Shown: piece after piece, positions 45,719 through 53,770 of the stretch | Layout of the letters: the number at the start of each line of letters is the position of its first letter | How positions within the stretch are numbered: the first letter of the stretch is position 1 | Assembly: GCA_020851455.1 (NCBI GenBank) | Contig: JADZCT010000033.1 | Span: 62,001 to 126,000 of the forward strand | Length of the DNA: 64,000 bases | Reading direction: 5' to 3' | From: Gemmatimonadaceae bacterium | GTDB taxonomy: Bacteria; Gemmatimonadota; Gemmatimonadetes; Gemmatimonadales; Gemmatimonadaceae | Notes under the pieces: generated by a model | What the model was told of the DNA's origin: nothing | The model's database searches: none | Seen by the model: only the letters and a program-made list of their open reading frames with translations | Translations under genes and position numbers: made by a program

Positions 45719-45753
45719 AGAAAGGGCACTGGCTTTCAGCCAGTGCCCTTTCT
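45719..45753. terminator. Strong bidirectional terminator
   Basis: A perfect 16-bp stem pairs 45719-45734 with 45738-45753 around a TTC loop. The right arm ends CCCTTTCT, giving a partial U run on the plus transcript, and the left arm gives the same on the minus transcript. It lies between the stops of two convergent short genes and should end both transcripts. Confidence 0.85.
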
Positions 45754-45778
45754 CATGCGTGGCCCGCCACTTGCGGCC

Positions 45779-45946
45779 TCAGGCGACCGCAACCAGCTCC
45801 GGTTCCGCGTCGGGCACCGGGCCCCACACGTAAGCGGCGAACCGCGGGGCGTCTGGCTCCTTCGCGCCGTTCGATATCACGATGCCTACCGGCTCAGCGG
45901 TCTTCTCCGGCGATGGCGTATCGTGGTGGTTCTTTCGCTTGGACAT
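45779..45946 (-). CDS. Hypothetical 55-residue protein
   Basis: The protein starts MSKRKNHHDTPSPEKTAEPV, continues through GIVISNG, and ends in the acidic/Pro stretch YVWGPVPDAEPE then LVAVA. I do not recognise a family. The N-terminus is basic and the C-terminus acidic; there is no signal peptide or membrane helix. Support comes from a GAGG site ~8 nt before the ATG, a TATAGT -10-like element (45972-45967) ~20 nt upstream, protein-like composition in one frame only, and a terminator ~26 nt past the stop. It is convergent with the miniprotein gene. An 8-bp perfect stem (45983-45990 with 45994-46001) lies upstream. Confidence 0.65.
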   Translation of the reverse strand: MSKRKNHHDTPSPEKTAEPVGIVISNGAKEPDAPRFAAYVWGPVPDAEPELVAVA

Positions 45947-46151
45947 CTCGCGCCTCGGGTCTCACAACTATATGGATGGCATGCTCGCGCACGGCGCGAG
46001 CAACTCGCCCCTTGCATAAGCACTTTCGATGCCACGCGGCGGCGCCGTGCAAGTGACGATCTCCCAACATGTTGGAAACTGATTCCATTGAAGCGCACCC
46101 CGGTTGTGTCCGGGTCTGACACGCTTCCGGGTCAACAGGTGTGTCGGGCGG

Positions 46152-46868
46152 CTACATCACCGACTTTCGCGCGACGAACGTGCGGGCCGCCGCAGACTCG
46201 CGCATGACGTTGACTTGCCACCCGGTGTACCGATCGCGAAGCTCGTCCTCGGTAAGGGCTACCTGGCCGGCAATGATCGTTTCTACGAGGTGAACTCCGC
46301 CGTCTGCCGTCGCTGACTGGAGCGTTTCGATCACGTGCTTGCGCTCGGCGGGCGTTAGGTCGGCGAAGGCGGCGGGAGTGCAAACCACGGCGGCGATCGG
46401 TCCGTCCGGGTGCCACGCGCTGAGGTCGGTGGCGAGTCCTGTGACGTTCGCCGAGAGCCCGGCTTCGGACGCGGCGGTGAGAACCCGCGCTACTACGGCC
46501 GCCTCCGGCTCGATCGCCTTCACCGCGCAACCGTTCGCGGCGAGGTAAAGCGCCGACTCATGGATTCGCGCGCCCGAAACGACAACCGGTGCGCGCAGGG
46601 AAGCAGGGCCGAGCGCATGGGCAAGCGGAGTGTTGGGGCGAAGGCCCCAGTGCTCCGGGCTCCTGGGTTCTGCGGCGTTGCGCATTCGCCGCCGCCGCCA
46701 GGTATCGAACGAGGGCAGCTTGAGGCGTCGGGCGATGATTCGGTCAACCTCGGCAGCCAGGAGTACGTCCCGCATGCCGAGCTGCAGTTCGCCTTCCATG
46801 TGCTGCGCCGCCAGGTCGGCGATCCTCAGCAGGTGCGTGCGGGGCACTGACTCCTTGTAGGCCTCCAC
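46152..46868 (-). CDS. Methyltransferase-like protein with a degenerate SAM-binding loop
   Basis: This ~238-aa protein has a helical N-terminus and a class I methyltransferase-like fold, but the glycine-rich SAM loop (usually DxGxGxG) reads VVSGARIHESALYLA. The acidic second strand (KAIEPEAAV) and VVCTPAAF region remain. It resembles TehB-like proteins and may no longer methylate. GTG 46868 is the first usual start codon, but the frame is open and coding-like up to 46977 (HEYDAYVERE just upstream), so a non-standard start such as CTG 46922 is possible. A promoter lies at 46974-47001. The gap 45947-46151 downstream holds no gene. Confidence 0.6.
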   Translation of the reverse strand: MEAYKESVPRTHLLRIADLAAQHMEGELQLGMRDVLLAAEVDRIIARRLKLPSFDTWRRRRMRNAAEPRSPEHWGLRPNTPLAHALGPASLRAPVVVSGARIHESALYLAANGCAVKAIEPEAAVVARVLTAASEAGLSANVTGLATDLSAWHPDGPIAAVVCTPAAFADLTPAERKHVIETLQSATADGGVHLVETIIAGQVALTEDELRDRYTGWQVNVMRESAAARTFVARKSVM

Positions 46869-46973
46869 CTCGCGCTCGACGTACGCGTCGTACTCGTGCC
46901 GTAGCGAGCGGAGGGGCTGCAGGGTCGTGCGGTCACTCGTGGTGAACGGCGGCTCCGGCTGTGGTTCACCCGA

Positions 46974-47001
46974 AAGCTAGGACAGGCGGGCGTCCGGTCA
47001 A
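46974..47001 (-). promoter_or_regulatory. Candidate promoter for the methyltransferase-like gene
   Basis: On the minus strand TTGACC (47001-46996) and TAGCTT (46979-46974) are 16 bp apart, with five of six bases of the -35 consensus and the same -10 hexamer as at tyrS and the PBP gene. The -35 lies inside the hairpin that follows rlmI. Confidence 0.55.
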
Positions 47002-47012
47002 TCGCCGGACGC
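46990..47012 (-). terminator. Hairpin after rlmI, overlapping the next promoter
   Basis: GCGTCCGG (46990-46997) pairs perfectly with CCGGACGC (47005-47012) over a 7-nt loop, 2 nt downstream of the rlmI stop. It could end the rho-ruvX-mltG-rlmI transcript, or serve as an operator since the next gene's -35 lies within it. Confidence 0.5.
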
Positions 47013-47014
47013 GG

Positions 47015-48178
47015 TCAGTCAATGGCTTCCAGCAGCGCGCCCTTCAGGTAACCCGTCTCCGGCGCGGTTATCACTTCGGGGTGGTCGGCGGGCTGGGCGG
47101 TGATCGCGCGCAGCACCAGGGTTCGGCCCGACGCGGCCGCGGCGTCACGGAGCATGTCGAGGAACGCCGCTTTCCCGAGGTGGTAGCTGCAGCTTGCCGT
47201 GAAGATCATGCCGCCCGGCGCCAGGAGCCGCATGGCGTGGACGTTCAGGTCGCGGTAGCCGCGAATCGCGCCTTGCAGCGACGCGCGATTCTTGGCGAAC
47301 GCTGGCGGATCCACGACGATCGTGTCGAAGCGCGGCCCGCCGCGGCGCTCGCGCAGGAAGTCGAATGCGTCGGCCTCGACGAACTCGATGTTGGAGAGCG
47401 CGTTCAGTTCCGCGTTAACCGCGGCACGCTCGATGGCGGCGGCGGAACTGTCCACCGCGGTCACGCTCGTGGCACGACGGGCGAGGTGCAGGGCAAACGA
47501 CCCGTGGTAGCTGAACAGGTCCAGCGCGCGTCCATGCGCGTGCGCGGCCGCGAGGACGCGGTTCTCCCGCTGGTCGAGGAAGGCGCCGGTCTTCTGCCCC
47601 GTATGCGGCGCTGCGTGGTACCGGATTCCGTGCTCTTCGACCACGATATCGTGCGGAACCTCGCCGTACAGCGCTTCGACGACGCGCGGCAGGCCCTCGC
47701 GGGTGCGGACAGGCGGGTCGTTGCGGGCGAGGATGCCCTGGCATCCGGTGATCGTGCGGAGCGCGTCCGTGATTTCCGCGCGGAAGGCTTCGACGCCTGC
47801 CGAGAGGAGCTGCGCAACCAGCCATCGGTCGTACTGGTCAACCACCAGCGCAGGGAGCGCATCGCCTTCGCCGTGCACGAGCCGGTATGCCGTGGCATCG
47901 CGCGCAGTGGCGGCGCGCCGGGCTACGGCGGCAGTGAGGCGGCGGTACCACCACTCACCGTCAATCGCCGTGTCCGGGTTGGCGTCCAGTCTCCGGAGCG
48001 AGATTTCCGACGCAGGGCTCCAGAGCGCCCAGCCGAGCTCGCGGCCTCGCGTATCGCGCACCCGCACGGCTCCGGCCGGCGCCGCTGGCGGCGCCTCGAC
48101 GTCGGACCGGAAGATCCACGGGTGGCCCTGTTCCCAGCGTCGTGCTCCGCGTGACGCGACCACGGCGCAGGGTATCAT
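47015..48178 (-). CDS. rlmI: RlmI-like 23S rRNA (cytosine-5) methyltransferase
   Basis: The 387-aa protein has an N-terminal PUA domain (GHPWIFRSDVEAPP, then VRDTRGRELGWALWSP), a linking EEHGIRYHAAPHTGQKTGAFLDQRENR segment, and a Rossmann domain with SAM loop ALDLFSYHGSFALHLA, acidic TAVDSS, catalytic VDPPAFAKNR and SCSYHLG cysteine. The family methylates C1962 of 23S rRNA. The ATGA overlaps the mltG stop. Confidence 0.92.
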   Translation of the reverse strand: MIPCAVVASRGARRWEQGHPWIFRSDVEAPPAAPAGAVRVRDTRGRELGWALWSPASEISLRRLDANPDTAIDGEWWYRRLTAAVARRAATARDATAYRLVHGEGDALPALVVDQYDRWLVAQLLSAGVEAFRAEITDALRTITGCQGILARNDPPVRTREGLPRVVEALYGEVPHDIVVEEHGIRYHAAPHTGQKTGAFLDQRENRVLAAAHAHGRALDLFSYHGSFALHLARRATSVTAVDSSAAAIERAAVNAELNALSNIEFVEADAFDFLRERRGGPRFDTIVVDPPAFAKNRASLQGAIRGYRDLNVHAMRLLAPGGMIFTASCSYHLGKAAFLDMLRDAAAASGRTLVLRAITAQPADHPEVITAPETGYLKGALLEAID

Positions 48179-49227
48179 GGAGACTTTGTTTTCGGCGCGG
48201 CGCCTGGTGCGCTTCGTGCGGCGCGCTCGCGCACCATCCGGATTGCGGCGAGGTGTTCCGCGTATGTGCGGCGGAACTCGTGGTGCCCGTCAGCTGCGGC
48301 GACGAAGAACCGATACGGAACGTCTGCGGGGTGGAGCACGGCCTCGATGCTCGCTGCGCCGGGCGAGCAAATGGGGCCGGGCGGCAGTCCAGCCCGGCGG
48401 TAGGTGTTGTATGGCGAGTCTACGCGCAGATCCTTGAACAGCATTCGGCTTCCGCGGCGGCCCAGTGCATAGTCCACCGTGGGGTCGGCCTGGAGCGGCA
48501 TCCCGGCGCGGAGCCGGTTGAGGTACACGGCGGCTATGATGGGCCTCTCTTCGTTCCTGACCGCTTCGCGCTCGACTATTGACGCGAGCGTGATCACCTC
48601 ATGCCTCGTGAGCCGGAGCCGCGGCAGGATGGAGTCCCACTGCGGCTTCCACTCCTGGACGAAGCGAGCCGTCATCGTACGGAGCGCTTCGCGCGCCGAG
48701 GCGCGGTCCGGGAACGAGTAGGTGTCGGGGAAGAGGTAGCCCTCGAGCGTTGGCGTGGGCACGCGCAGCCGATGGAGAAACGCGGTGTCCCGCGCGGCCG
48801 CCAGAATCGAGTCGGCGGGGAGGTCGAGCGCGTCGCCCACCGCCGGCGCGATCTCCGCGAGCGTCCATCCTTCGGGGATCGTCACGGTATGGACGATTCC
48901 GCGCGCGAGGCGGAAGGTCTCGAGCACCTGTTCCCACGAGAGGGCGTCGCGGAGGACGTACGTGCCCCAGCGCAGCGTGCGGTCAACCCCGCGCGCGTGG
49001 GCGTACCACGCGAAGAGTCGCCCGGAGCGCACTACACCGTGTGCAGCGAGGGAATCGGCGGCCTCGCGGAACGGCGCGCCTCTGCGCACGAACACCTGCA
49101 CTTCGTGTCCGCGCGAGTAGTTGGCGGGAGTTCCGAGGACGCCGACGGCGGCGGCCGCGGCCACGACAGCGGCCACGATACCGATGAGCGTGAGCCGCTG
49201 TCGCCTGCTGTGGCGGCAGCGAGTCAT
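48175..49227 (-). CDS. mltG: Endolytic murein transglycosylase MltG
   Basis: MltG cuts nascent glycan strands at the inner membrane. The 350-aa protein has one N-terminal membrane helix (~13-32), LysM-like YceG region IPEGWTLAEIAP, and the catalytic domain with LEGYLFPDTY, catalytic Glu in SIVEREAVRNEERP and SPYNTYRRAGLPPGPI. It overlaps ruvX and rlmI by ATGA on both sides. Confidence 0.95.
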   Translation of the reverse strand: MTRCRHSRRQRLTLIGIVAAVVAAAAAVGVLGTPANYSRGHEVQVFVRRGAPFREAADSLAAHGVVRSGRLFAWYAHARGVDRTLRWGTYVLRDALSWEQVLETFRLARGIVHTVTIPEGWTLAEIAPAVGDALDLPADSILAAARDTAFLHRLRVPTPTLEGYLFPDTYSFPDRASAREALRTMTARFVQEWKPQWDSILPRLRLTRHEVITLASIVEREAVRNEERPIIAAVYLNRLRAGMPLQADPTVDYALGRRGSRMLFKDLRVDSPYNTYRRAGLPPGPICSPGAASIEAVLHPADVPYRFFVAAADGHHEFRRTYAEHLAAIRMVRERAARSAPGAAPKTKSP

Positions 49228-49664
49228 GCCCGTCTGGCCTCGCTCTCGAGCGCGAATTGGAGGAGCACGGTTGCGGCTACGGCATCCACGTCGCCCTTCC
49301 GGCCACGGGTGGAGCCGCCGAGCGCCTTCACCGCCCTCAGGGCGGCGGTGGTGGTGAACCGCTCGTCCACGAGCCGCGCCTCGAACCCGGTGCGCGAGCG
49401 GAGCTCTTCGGCGAGTCGCCGGGCCTCGATCGCGCGGGGGCCGTCGTCGCCATGCGCGTCAAGCGGCAGGCCCACGACGAAGCCGCGGGCCTCGAGTTCG
49501 GCGGCCTTGCGGAGCAGCGTGGTGAGCGGAACGCGGTGCCCGGCCCTGCGTGGCACGAAGCCTGCCGGCGAGGCGATCGTTCCGCTCGGGTCGGCGATGG
49601 CGAGCCCGATCCGTCGGTCGCCGAGGTCAATGCCCAGCCAGCGGCCCATTGACGGCGCGCTCAT
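49224..49664 (-). CDS. ruvX: Putative pre-16S rRNA nuclease YqgF/RuvX
   Basis: The 146-aa RNase H-fold protein has [14 protein letters not shown] with the first catalytic Asp, [28 protein letters not shown] with the acidic pair, and [14 protein letters not shown] with the last Asp. The family trims the 5' end of 16S rRNA. It overlaps rho by ATGA and precedes mltG, a common neighbour. Confidence 0.93.
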   Translation of the reverse strand: MSAPSMGRWLGIDLGDRRIGLAIADPSGTIASPAGFVPRRAGHRVPLTTLLRKAAELEARGFVVGLPLDAHGDDGPRAIEARRLAEELRSRTGFEARLVDERFTTTAALRAVKALGGSTRGRKGDVDAVAATVLLQFALESEARRA

Positions 49665-50917
49665 TCGCCGTCGGCCATCCGCGCAAAGAACTCCTCGTTG
49701 TCGCGCGTGCGGGCCATCCGCTTGAGGAGGAACGCCATTGCGTCTTCCGGCGCCTGGTCGCCAAGGAAGTGCCGTATCAGGAACGCGCGGTTCTTCTCAG
49801 TGTCGTTGAGCAGCAGTTCCTCCTTGCGCGTGCCCGACTTGAGCATGTCAATGGCCGGAAAGATGCGGCGGTTGGCGATTTCGCGATCGAGGACGAGTTC
49901 CATGTTGCCCGTGCCTTTGAACTCCTCGAATATGACCTCGTCCATTCTGGAGCCGGTGCCAACGAGCGCGGTTGCGACGATCGTGAGCGAGCCGCCGCCT
50001 TCAACGCTCCGGGCGGCGCCGAAGAACCGCTTCGGCTTTTCCATGGCCTTCGCGTCCACGCCGCCGGAGAGGATCTTGCCCGACAGCGGGATGACGGCGT
50101 TGTGGGCGCGCGCGAGCCGCGTGATGGAGTCGAGCAGGATCACGACGTCGCGCCCGGCCTCGACGAGGCGCTTGGCCTTCTCGATCACCATCTCGGCGAC
50201 CTGCACGTGCCGCGACGGAGGCTCGTCGAAGGTCGAGCTCACCACCTCGGCTTTCGGCACCGTCGCAATGAAGTCGGTCACCTCTTCCGGCCGTTCGTCA
50301 ATCAGTAGGACGATGAGGGCTATCTCGGGATGATTCTCCGCTATGGCGTTCGCCATCTTGTGCAGCAGGATCGTCTTCCCCGCGCGCGGGGGCGCGACGA
50401 TCAGGCCGCGCTGTCCCTTGCCGATGGGCGCGATGAGGTCCACCACGCGCATGGACAGGTCGCCAGATGCCGTCTCGAGCCGAATGCGCTGGTCAGGATA
50501 CCTCGGGCGGAGGTTGTCGAACGGGATGCGGCCCTGGATCGCCTCGGGCGGCATCCCGTTGATTGACTCCACCTGCAGCAGGGCCAGGTACTTCTCCCAC
50601 GGCTTGGGGGGCCGGACGCGGCCGCGGATGGTGTCGCCGGTCTTGACCTGGAACCGCTTGATCTGAGCCGGAGACACGTAGATGTCGCCCGGGCTGGCCA
50701 GGTAGCTATGGTCGGGGCTGCGCAGGAACCCGAACGACTCGCGGCCGAGTTCCAGCGTTCCTTCCGCCTCGATGGCGGTTCCACGGTCGAGGAGCGCGCG
50801 CTCCACGATGAAAATCAGGTCATGGCGCCCGCTGCCTGCCGCGGCCGGGAGCTGGAGCTCCTCGGCCATCGAGGTCAGGTCGGCGAGTGGTTTGCGCCGG
50901 AGTTCGGAGATGTCCAT
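49661..50917 (-). CDS. rho: Transcription termination factor Rho
   Basis: Rho is the hexameric RNA helicase that ends transcription of untranslated RNA. The 418-aa protein has an N-terminal Rho_N helix bundle, an OB-fold with [23 protein letters not shown], Walker [12 protein letters not shown], Walker [15 protein letters not shown], and the Q-loop/R-loop [20 protein letters not shown]. The length matches compact Rho without insertions. With few U-tract terminators visible in this GC-rich DNA, Rho-dependent ending may be usual here. Confidence 0.97.
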   Translation of the reverse strand: MDISELRRKPLADLTSMAEELQLPAAAGSGRHDLIFIVERALLDRGTAIEAEGTLELGRESFGFLRSPDHSYLASPGDIYVSPAQIKRFQVKTGDTIRGRVRPPKPWEKYLALLQVESINGMPPEAIQGRIPFDNLRPRYPDQRIRLETASGDLSMRVVDLIAPIGKGQRGLIVAPPRAGKTILLHKMANAIAENHPEIALIVLLIDERPEEVTDFIATVPKAEVVSSTFDEPPSRHVQVAEMVIEKAKRLVEAGRDVVILLDSITRLARAHNAVIPLSGKILSGGVDAKAMEKPKRFFGAARSVEGGGSLTIVATALVGTGSRMDEVIFEEFKGTGNMELVLDREIANRRIFPAIDMLKSGTRKEELLLNDTEKNRAFLIRHFLGDQAPEDAMAFLLKRMARTRDNEEFFARMADGE

Positions 50918-51002
50918 GGCGGGGCTGCGCCGCGCTGAATGCGGGGTGGGCGTCTGGCCGCGGGTCCGGCGGCTGCACGGAGGGCGGCGGGGTGCGAGGG
51001 AT

Positions 51003-51075
51003 GCGCGAGGCGGGATTCGAACCCACGACCTTCGGCTCCGGAGGCCGACGCTCTATCCAGCTGAGCTACTCGCGC
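51003..51075 (-). tRNA. tRNA-Arg (anticodon CCG)
   Basis: A 73-nt cloverleaf folds on the minus strand: acceptor GCGCGAG pairs with CTCGCGC, D stem GCTC with GAGC, anticodon stem TCGGC with GCCGA around loop CTCCGGA (anticodon CCG, reading CGG), and T arm GTGGG-TTCGAAT-CCCGC. No CCA is encoded. It lies upstream of rho. Confidence 0.93.
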
Positions 51076-51253
51076 GGTCGGGCCATCCGATACTACATGA
51101 TGAGAACCAGCCGGGGATGGCGACGGGAAGCGAAAGCTACCCGTCGCCTGTGCGCCCGACAAGCACGCGCCGCGGCCGGGGGCGCCGCGGCCGATGCCTT
51201 GACCAGGCGCGCCCGCGGCGGCAGAATGTCCTAACCACGCCCATCCTCCCGCG

Positions 51254-52024
51254 TTGCGCATCCTCACCCTCCTGCCTGGCGAGTCCCTCGGTGCGCTCCG
51301 CTCTGCGATACGCCTGAGCGATACTGTGGTAGTGCATCCGGACGCGACGTCCCTGCTTGCATCGCTGGAGCGCGGGCGCGTGGACGCGGTAGTCGTGGAT
51401 CCCACCATCGTGAGCGACGCCGCCTGGATCCGGTTGGGGGCAGCGCTGGCAGACCCCGGGCTGCCGGTTCTGGTGTACTCGCCCCTCACGGCCCTGACCG
51501 CCGGGCGCATCGTGGCCGCGTCCGGGACGGGAGTGCACGAAGTGCTCTTGAGAGGGGTGGATGACGACCATGGAGCGATCAGGCGCCGGCTGTACGGACT
51601 TCGCCGGCCGCCGCCGCCGCGGCGCGTGCTGGCTAGCCTCTCGGGCCGTATAGCCATGCTCCCGCCGCCGCTCCAGCGTGGTTCCGTGGCGTTGTTCTGC
51701 GAAGGGCCGATACCGAGGTGGGCGGGTGCGCTGGCGAGTGCCGAGTCGGTGCCGCGCCGTACCGTTGACCGCTGGCTGGGGCGTGTGGGTCTGGCGGCGA
51801 CCGCGACGCTGCTCGACGTGGCGCGGCTGTCGCGCATATGGGTGCCGCTCGTGGAGGATGGATCGCCGCCAGCGAAGGTGGCGCATCGCTGCGGATACAG
51901 TGGCCCCCGCGCCATGGCGGTGCATGCGCAGCGGCTCCTCGGGATATCGCCGGTCCAGTTGGCGGGTGGCGTCTCGGCCGATGAGTTCGTGGACCGGCTC
52001 AGCCGGCGCGCCCAGCGCGGCTGA
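51254..52024 (+). CDS. AraC-like HTH regulator with degenerate receiver-like N-terminus
   Basis: The 256-aa protein has an N-terminal alpha/beta region resembling a receiver (DAVVVDPTIVSDAAW, LPVLVYSP) without a full phospho-acceptor pattern. It ends in a helix-turn-helix like the second half of AraC/XylS domains (GSPPAKVAHRCGYSGPRAMAVHAQRLLGISP). It begins with TTG 51254, the only sensible start; there is no clear ribosome site. It precedes the cytochrome cluster on the same strand by 149 bp, so it could regulate it, but nothing shows this directly. Confidence 0.65.
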   Translation: MRILTLLPGESLGALRSAIRLSDTVVVHPDATSLLASLERGRVDAVVVDPTIVSDAAWIRLGAALADPGLPVLVYSPLTALTAGRIVAASGTGVHEVLLRGVDDDHGAIRRRLYGLRRPPPPRRVLASLSGRIAMLPPPLQRGSVALFCEGPIPRWAGALASAESVPRRTVDRWLGRVGLAATATLLDVARLSRIWVPLVEDGSPPAKVAHRCGYSGPRAMAVHAQRLLGISPVQLAGGVSADEFVDRLSRRAQRG

Positions 52025-52087
52025 AGCACCTCTTGTAGTGGTTAGCGCCGTCAGGGAATGCCTTAAGAATACTGCTTACAGCCCCTA

Positions 52088-52116
52088 CTGCCGTCATCAG
52101 TGCCACTACCTACGAT
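52088..52116 (+). promoter_or_regulatory. Weak candidate promoter for the cytochrome cluster
   Basis: CTGCCG (52088-52093) and TACGAT (52111-52116) are 17 bp apart, 57 nt before ATG 52174. The -35 lacks the first T of the TTGCCG/TTGCCC forms seen at two other promoters here. Confidence 0.3.
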
Positions 52117-52173
52117 AAGTGACGTACGAATCGTCTGGACCCCAATCCGCCAAGAGCGGAGAGGAATGATCTC

Positions 52174-53667
52174 ATGAGAAGTGTGCGTGCTTATCCATTT
52201 GGGCTTGCAGCTATCGTACTTGCGACGCTCGCGACGGGCTGCACGAGCGAGAAGGTCGTGTACCGGAGCGGAACCAACTTTGCCGCGCCACCCGCTGCCG
52301 GCGCGAACTTCGTCGGCTACTATGACGTCGCCGGCAAGCAGACCGTGTGCGGCTCCTGCCACGTGGACTTCCAGACGCGCTGGTCCAAGACCAAGCACGC
52401 GAGCGCGTGGGCGGATCTTCAGGCCAGCGGTGGCGCCAAGGGATACTGCGAGGCGTGCCATACGGTCAACAACCTCGGCAATTTCGCGGCCGACACCGCG
52501 GTTGGCTTCCGCTCGACGAAGGCCGACCGCTATCACGACGTGCAGTGCGAGAGCTGTCACGGTTCAGGGCTGACGCACGCCAGCGCGCCGAGCTCCGCGA
52601 ACCGGCCGCTCGCCTCGATCGTCTCCGACACGACCGTCACGAGCGGTTGCGGCGGGTGCCACACTGGCTCGCACGATCCATTTGCCTCGGAGTGGCAGAA
52701 GTCTGGTCACTCGAAGACCTGGGCCGCGTCGTATAAGAGCACCGACCCGTATTGCCAAGGGTGCCACACCGGCCAGGGCGCGCTGGCGAACTGGGGCGTG
52801 AAGGGCAACTACGTCGAAAAGAACAACACCAGCAACGGCACCAAGAACATGGTGTCGGCGACGTGTGCGGTGTGCCATGACCCGCACGGCTCGGACAACG
52901 ACCACCAGCTTCGCTTCCCGCTCAACGCCCCGAACCTCGAGGCCAATCTCTGCATCAAGTGCCACCAGCGTCGGGCGACTGCCGGCGACGTTGTCACCGA
53001 GCCGGGCAATACCCGCAACAGCGTCCACTCTCCCGAAGGGCCGACGCTGCTGGGCAACGCCGGCTGGTTCCCGCCGGGAATGTCGGCTGCCGACTCGATC
53101 ATCGGAACGCATGGCACTCCGTCCAGGAACCCCAAACTGTGCGCGACGTGCCACGTGCAGAGCTACTCCGGCACGGACCCAGTCACGAAGCAGCAGGTCT
53201 TCTATACGGGGCATCGCTTCCTCGCAACGCCGTGCGTGGGCGCCAACGGGCTGCCGACTGACGACCAGACCTGCAACGTCACGGCGCAGACATTCCGGAG
53301 CTGCGTCGCTGGCGGGTGCCACGGGACGGAGAGCGCCGCGAAGAGCGCCTTTACCACGGCGCAGGCACGCATAGCTCTCCTTGTGGGGCAGGCGAACACG
53401 CTGGTGACGCAGGCCAAGGCTGGTCCGAAGAAGGCCGAGTGCACCTTCGCGCCGAACGTGACGCACACCACGTGCACCGGGACGCAGCTCAACGTGAGTC
53501 TCGCGAACGCGCCGGGTTCATTCGTCCACAACCCGTTCCTCGTCGAGCGGCTGCTCATCGCGAGCATCAACCAGATGAAGAAGGACTACAACCTCACGGT
53601 GTCGGCCAGCATCAACCTGGCGCCGCAACTCTCGATGCCTGTCAGGATCGCGGGTGGCGCGCGATAG
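52174..53667 (+). CDS. Multiheme cytochrome c lipoprotein (8 CxxCH plus one CX4CH)
   Basis: The 497-aa protein has a lipoprotein signal peptide with the lipidated Cys at ~23 (LATGC), then eight CxxCH haem sites: CGSCH, CEACH, CESCH, CGGCH, CQGCH, CAVCH, CIKCH and CATCH. One CX4CH (CVAGGCH) follows. Extra histidines for distal ligation are frequent. A C-terminal ~130-aa region without haems ends the protein. GAGAGGA lies ~10 nt before ATG 52174. As the first gene of the cluster it could be the outer-membrane or cell-surface electron carrier, a role played by MtrC-type lipoproteins elsewhere, but no homology to MtrC is claimed. Confidence 0.9.
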   Translation: MRSVRAYPFGLAAIVLATLATGCTSEKVVYRSGTNFAAPPAAGANFVGYYDVAGKQTVCGSCHVDFQTRWSKTKHASAWADLQASGGAKGYCEACHTVNNLGNFAADTAVGFRSTKADRYHDVQCESCHGSGLTHASAPSSANRPLASIVSDTTVTSGCGGCHTGSHDPFASEWQKSGHSKTWAASYKSTDPYCQGCHTGQGALANWGVKGNYVEKNNTSNGTKNMVSATCAVCHDPHGSDNDHQLRFPLNAPNLEANLCIKCHQRRATAGDVVTEPGNTRNSVHSPEGPTLLGNAGWFPPGMSAADSIIGTHGTPSRNPKLCATCHVQSYSGTDPVTKQQVFYTGHRFLATPCVGANGLPTDDQTCNVTAQTFRSCVAGGCHGTESAAKSAFTTAQARIALLVGQANTLVTQAKAGPKKAECTFAPNVTHTTCTGTQLNVSLANAPGSFVHNPFLVERLLIASINQMKKDYNLTVSASINLAPQLSMPVRIAGGAR

Positions 53668-53705
53668 ACGCCCGGTAGTTCTTCGCTCATGACGGCGTGC
53701 GTGCT

Positions 53706-53744
53706 GCGGGACCGGGCGGTCGAGTGACGACCACCCGGTCCCGC
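53706..53744 (+). other. Strong nested hairpin between the first two cytochrome genes
   Basis: An 11-bp perfect outer stem (53706-53716 with 53734-53744) encloses a 5-bp inner stem (53718-53722 with 53728-53732) in the 103-bp gap. There is no U tract. It could be a terminator, attenuator or mRNA processing/stability element that sets different levels of the first and later genes. Confidence 0.6.
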
Positions 53745-53770
53745 GTCGCATCCCCCGCTACGTTTCGGTG

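Noticed and set aside
45438-45833. 131-aa plus-strand frame crossing the Lys-rich miniprotein region
   Set aside because: It reads the same bases out of frame as a Glu-rich string, has no ribosome site and runs through the terminator.
46080-46130. Short inverted repeats (CCCCGG with CCGGG) after the methyltransferase-like gene as a terminator
   Set aside because: Only a 5-bp stem with a 6-nt loop and no U tract; too weak to list.
51003-51075. tRNA-Arg as an integration site for a mobile element
   Set aside because: No integrase, no repeat of the tRNA 3' end nearby and no change in composition.
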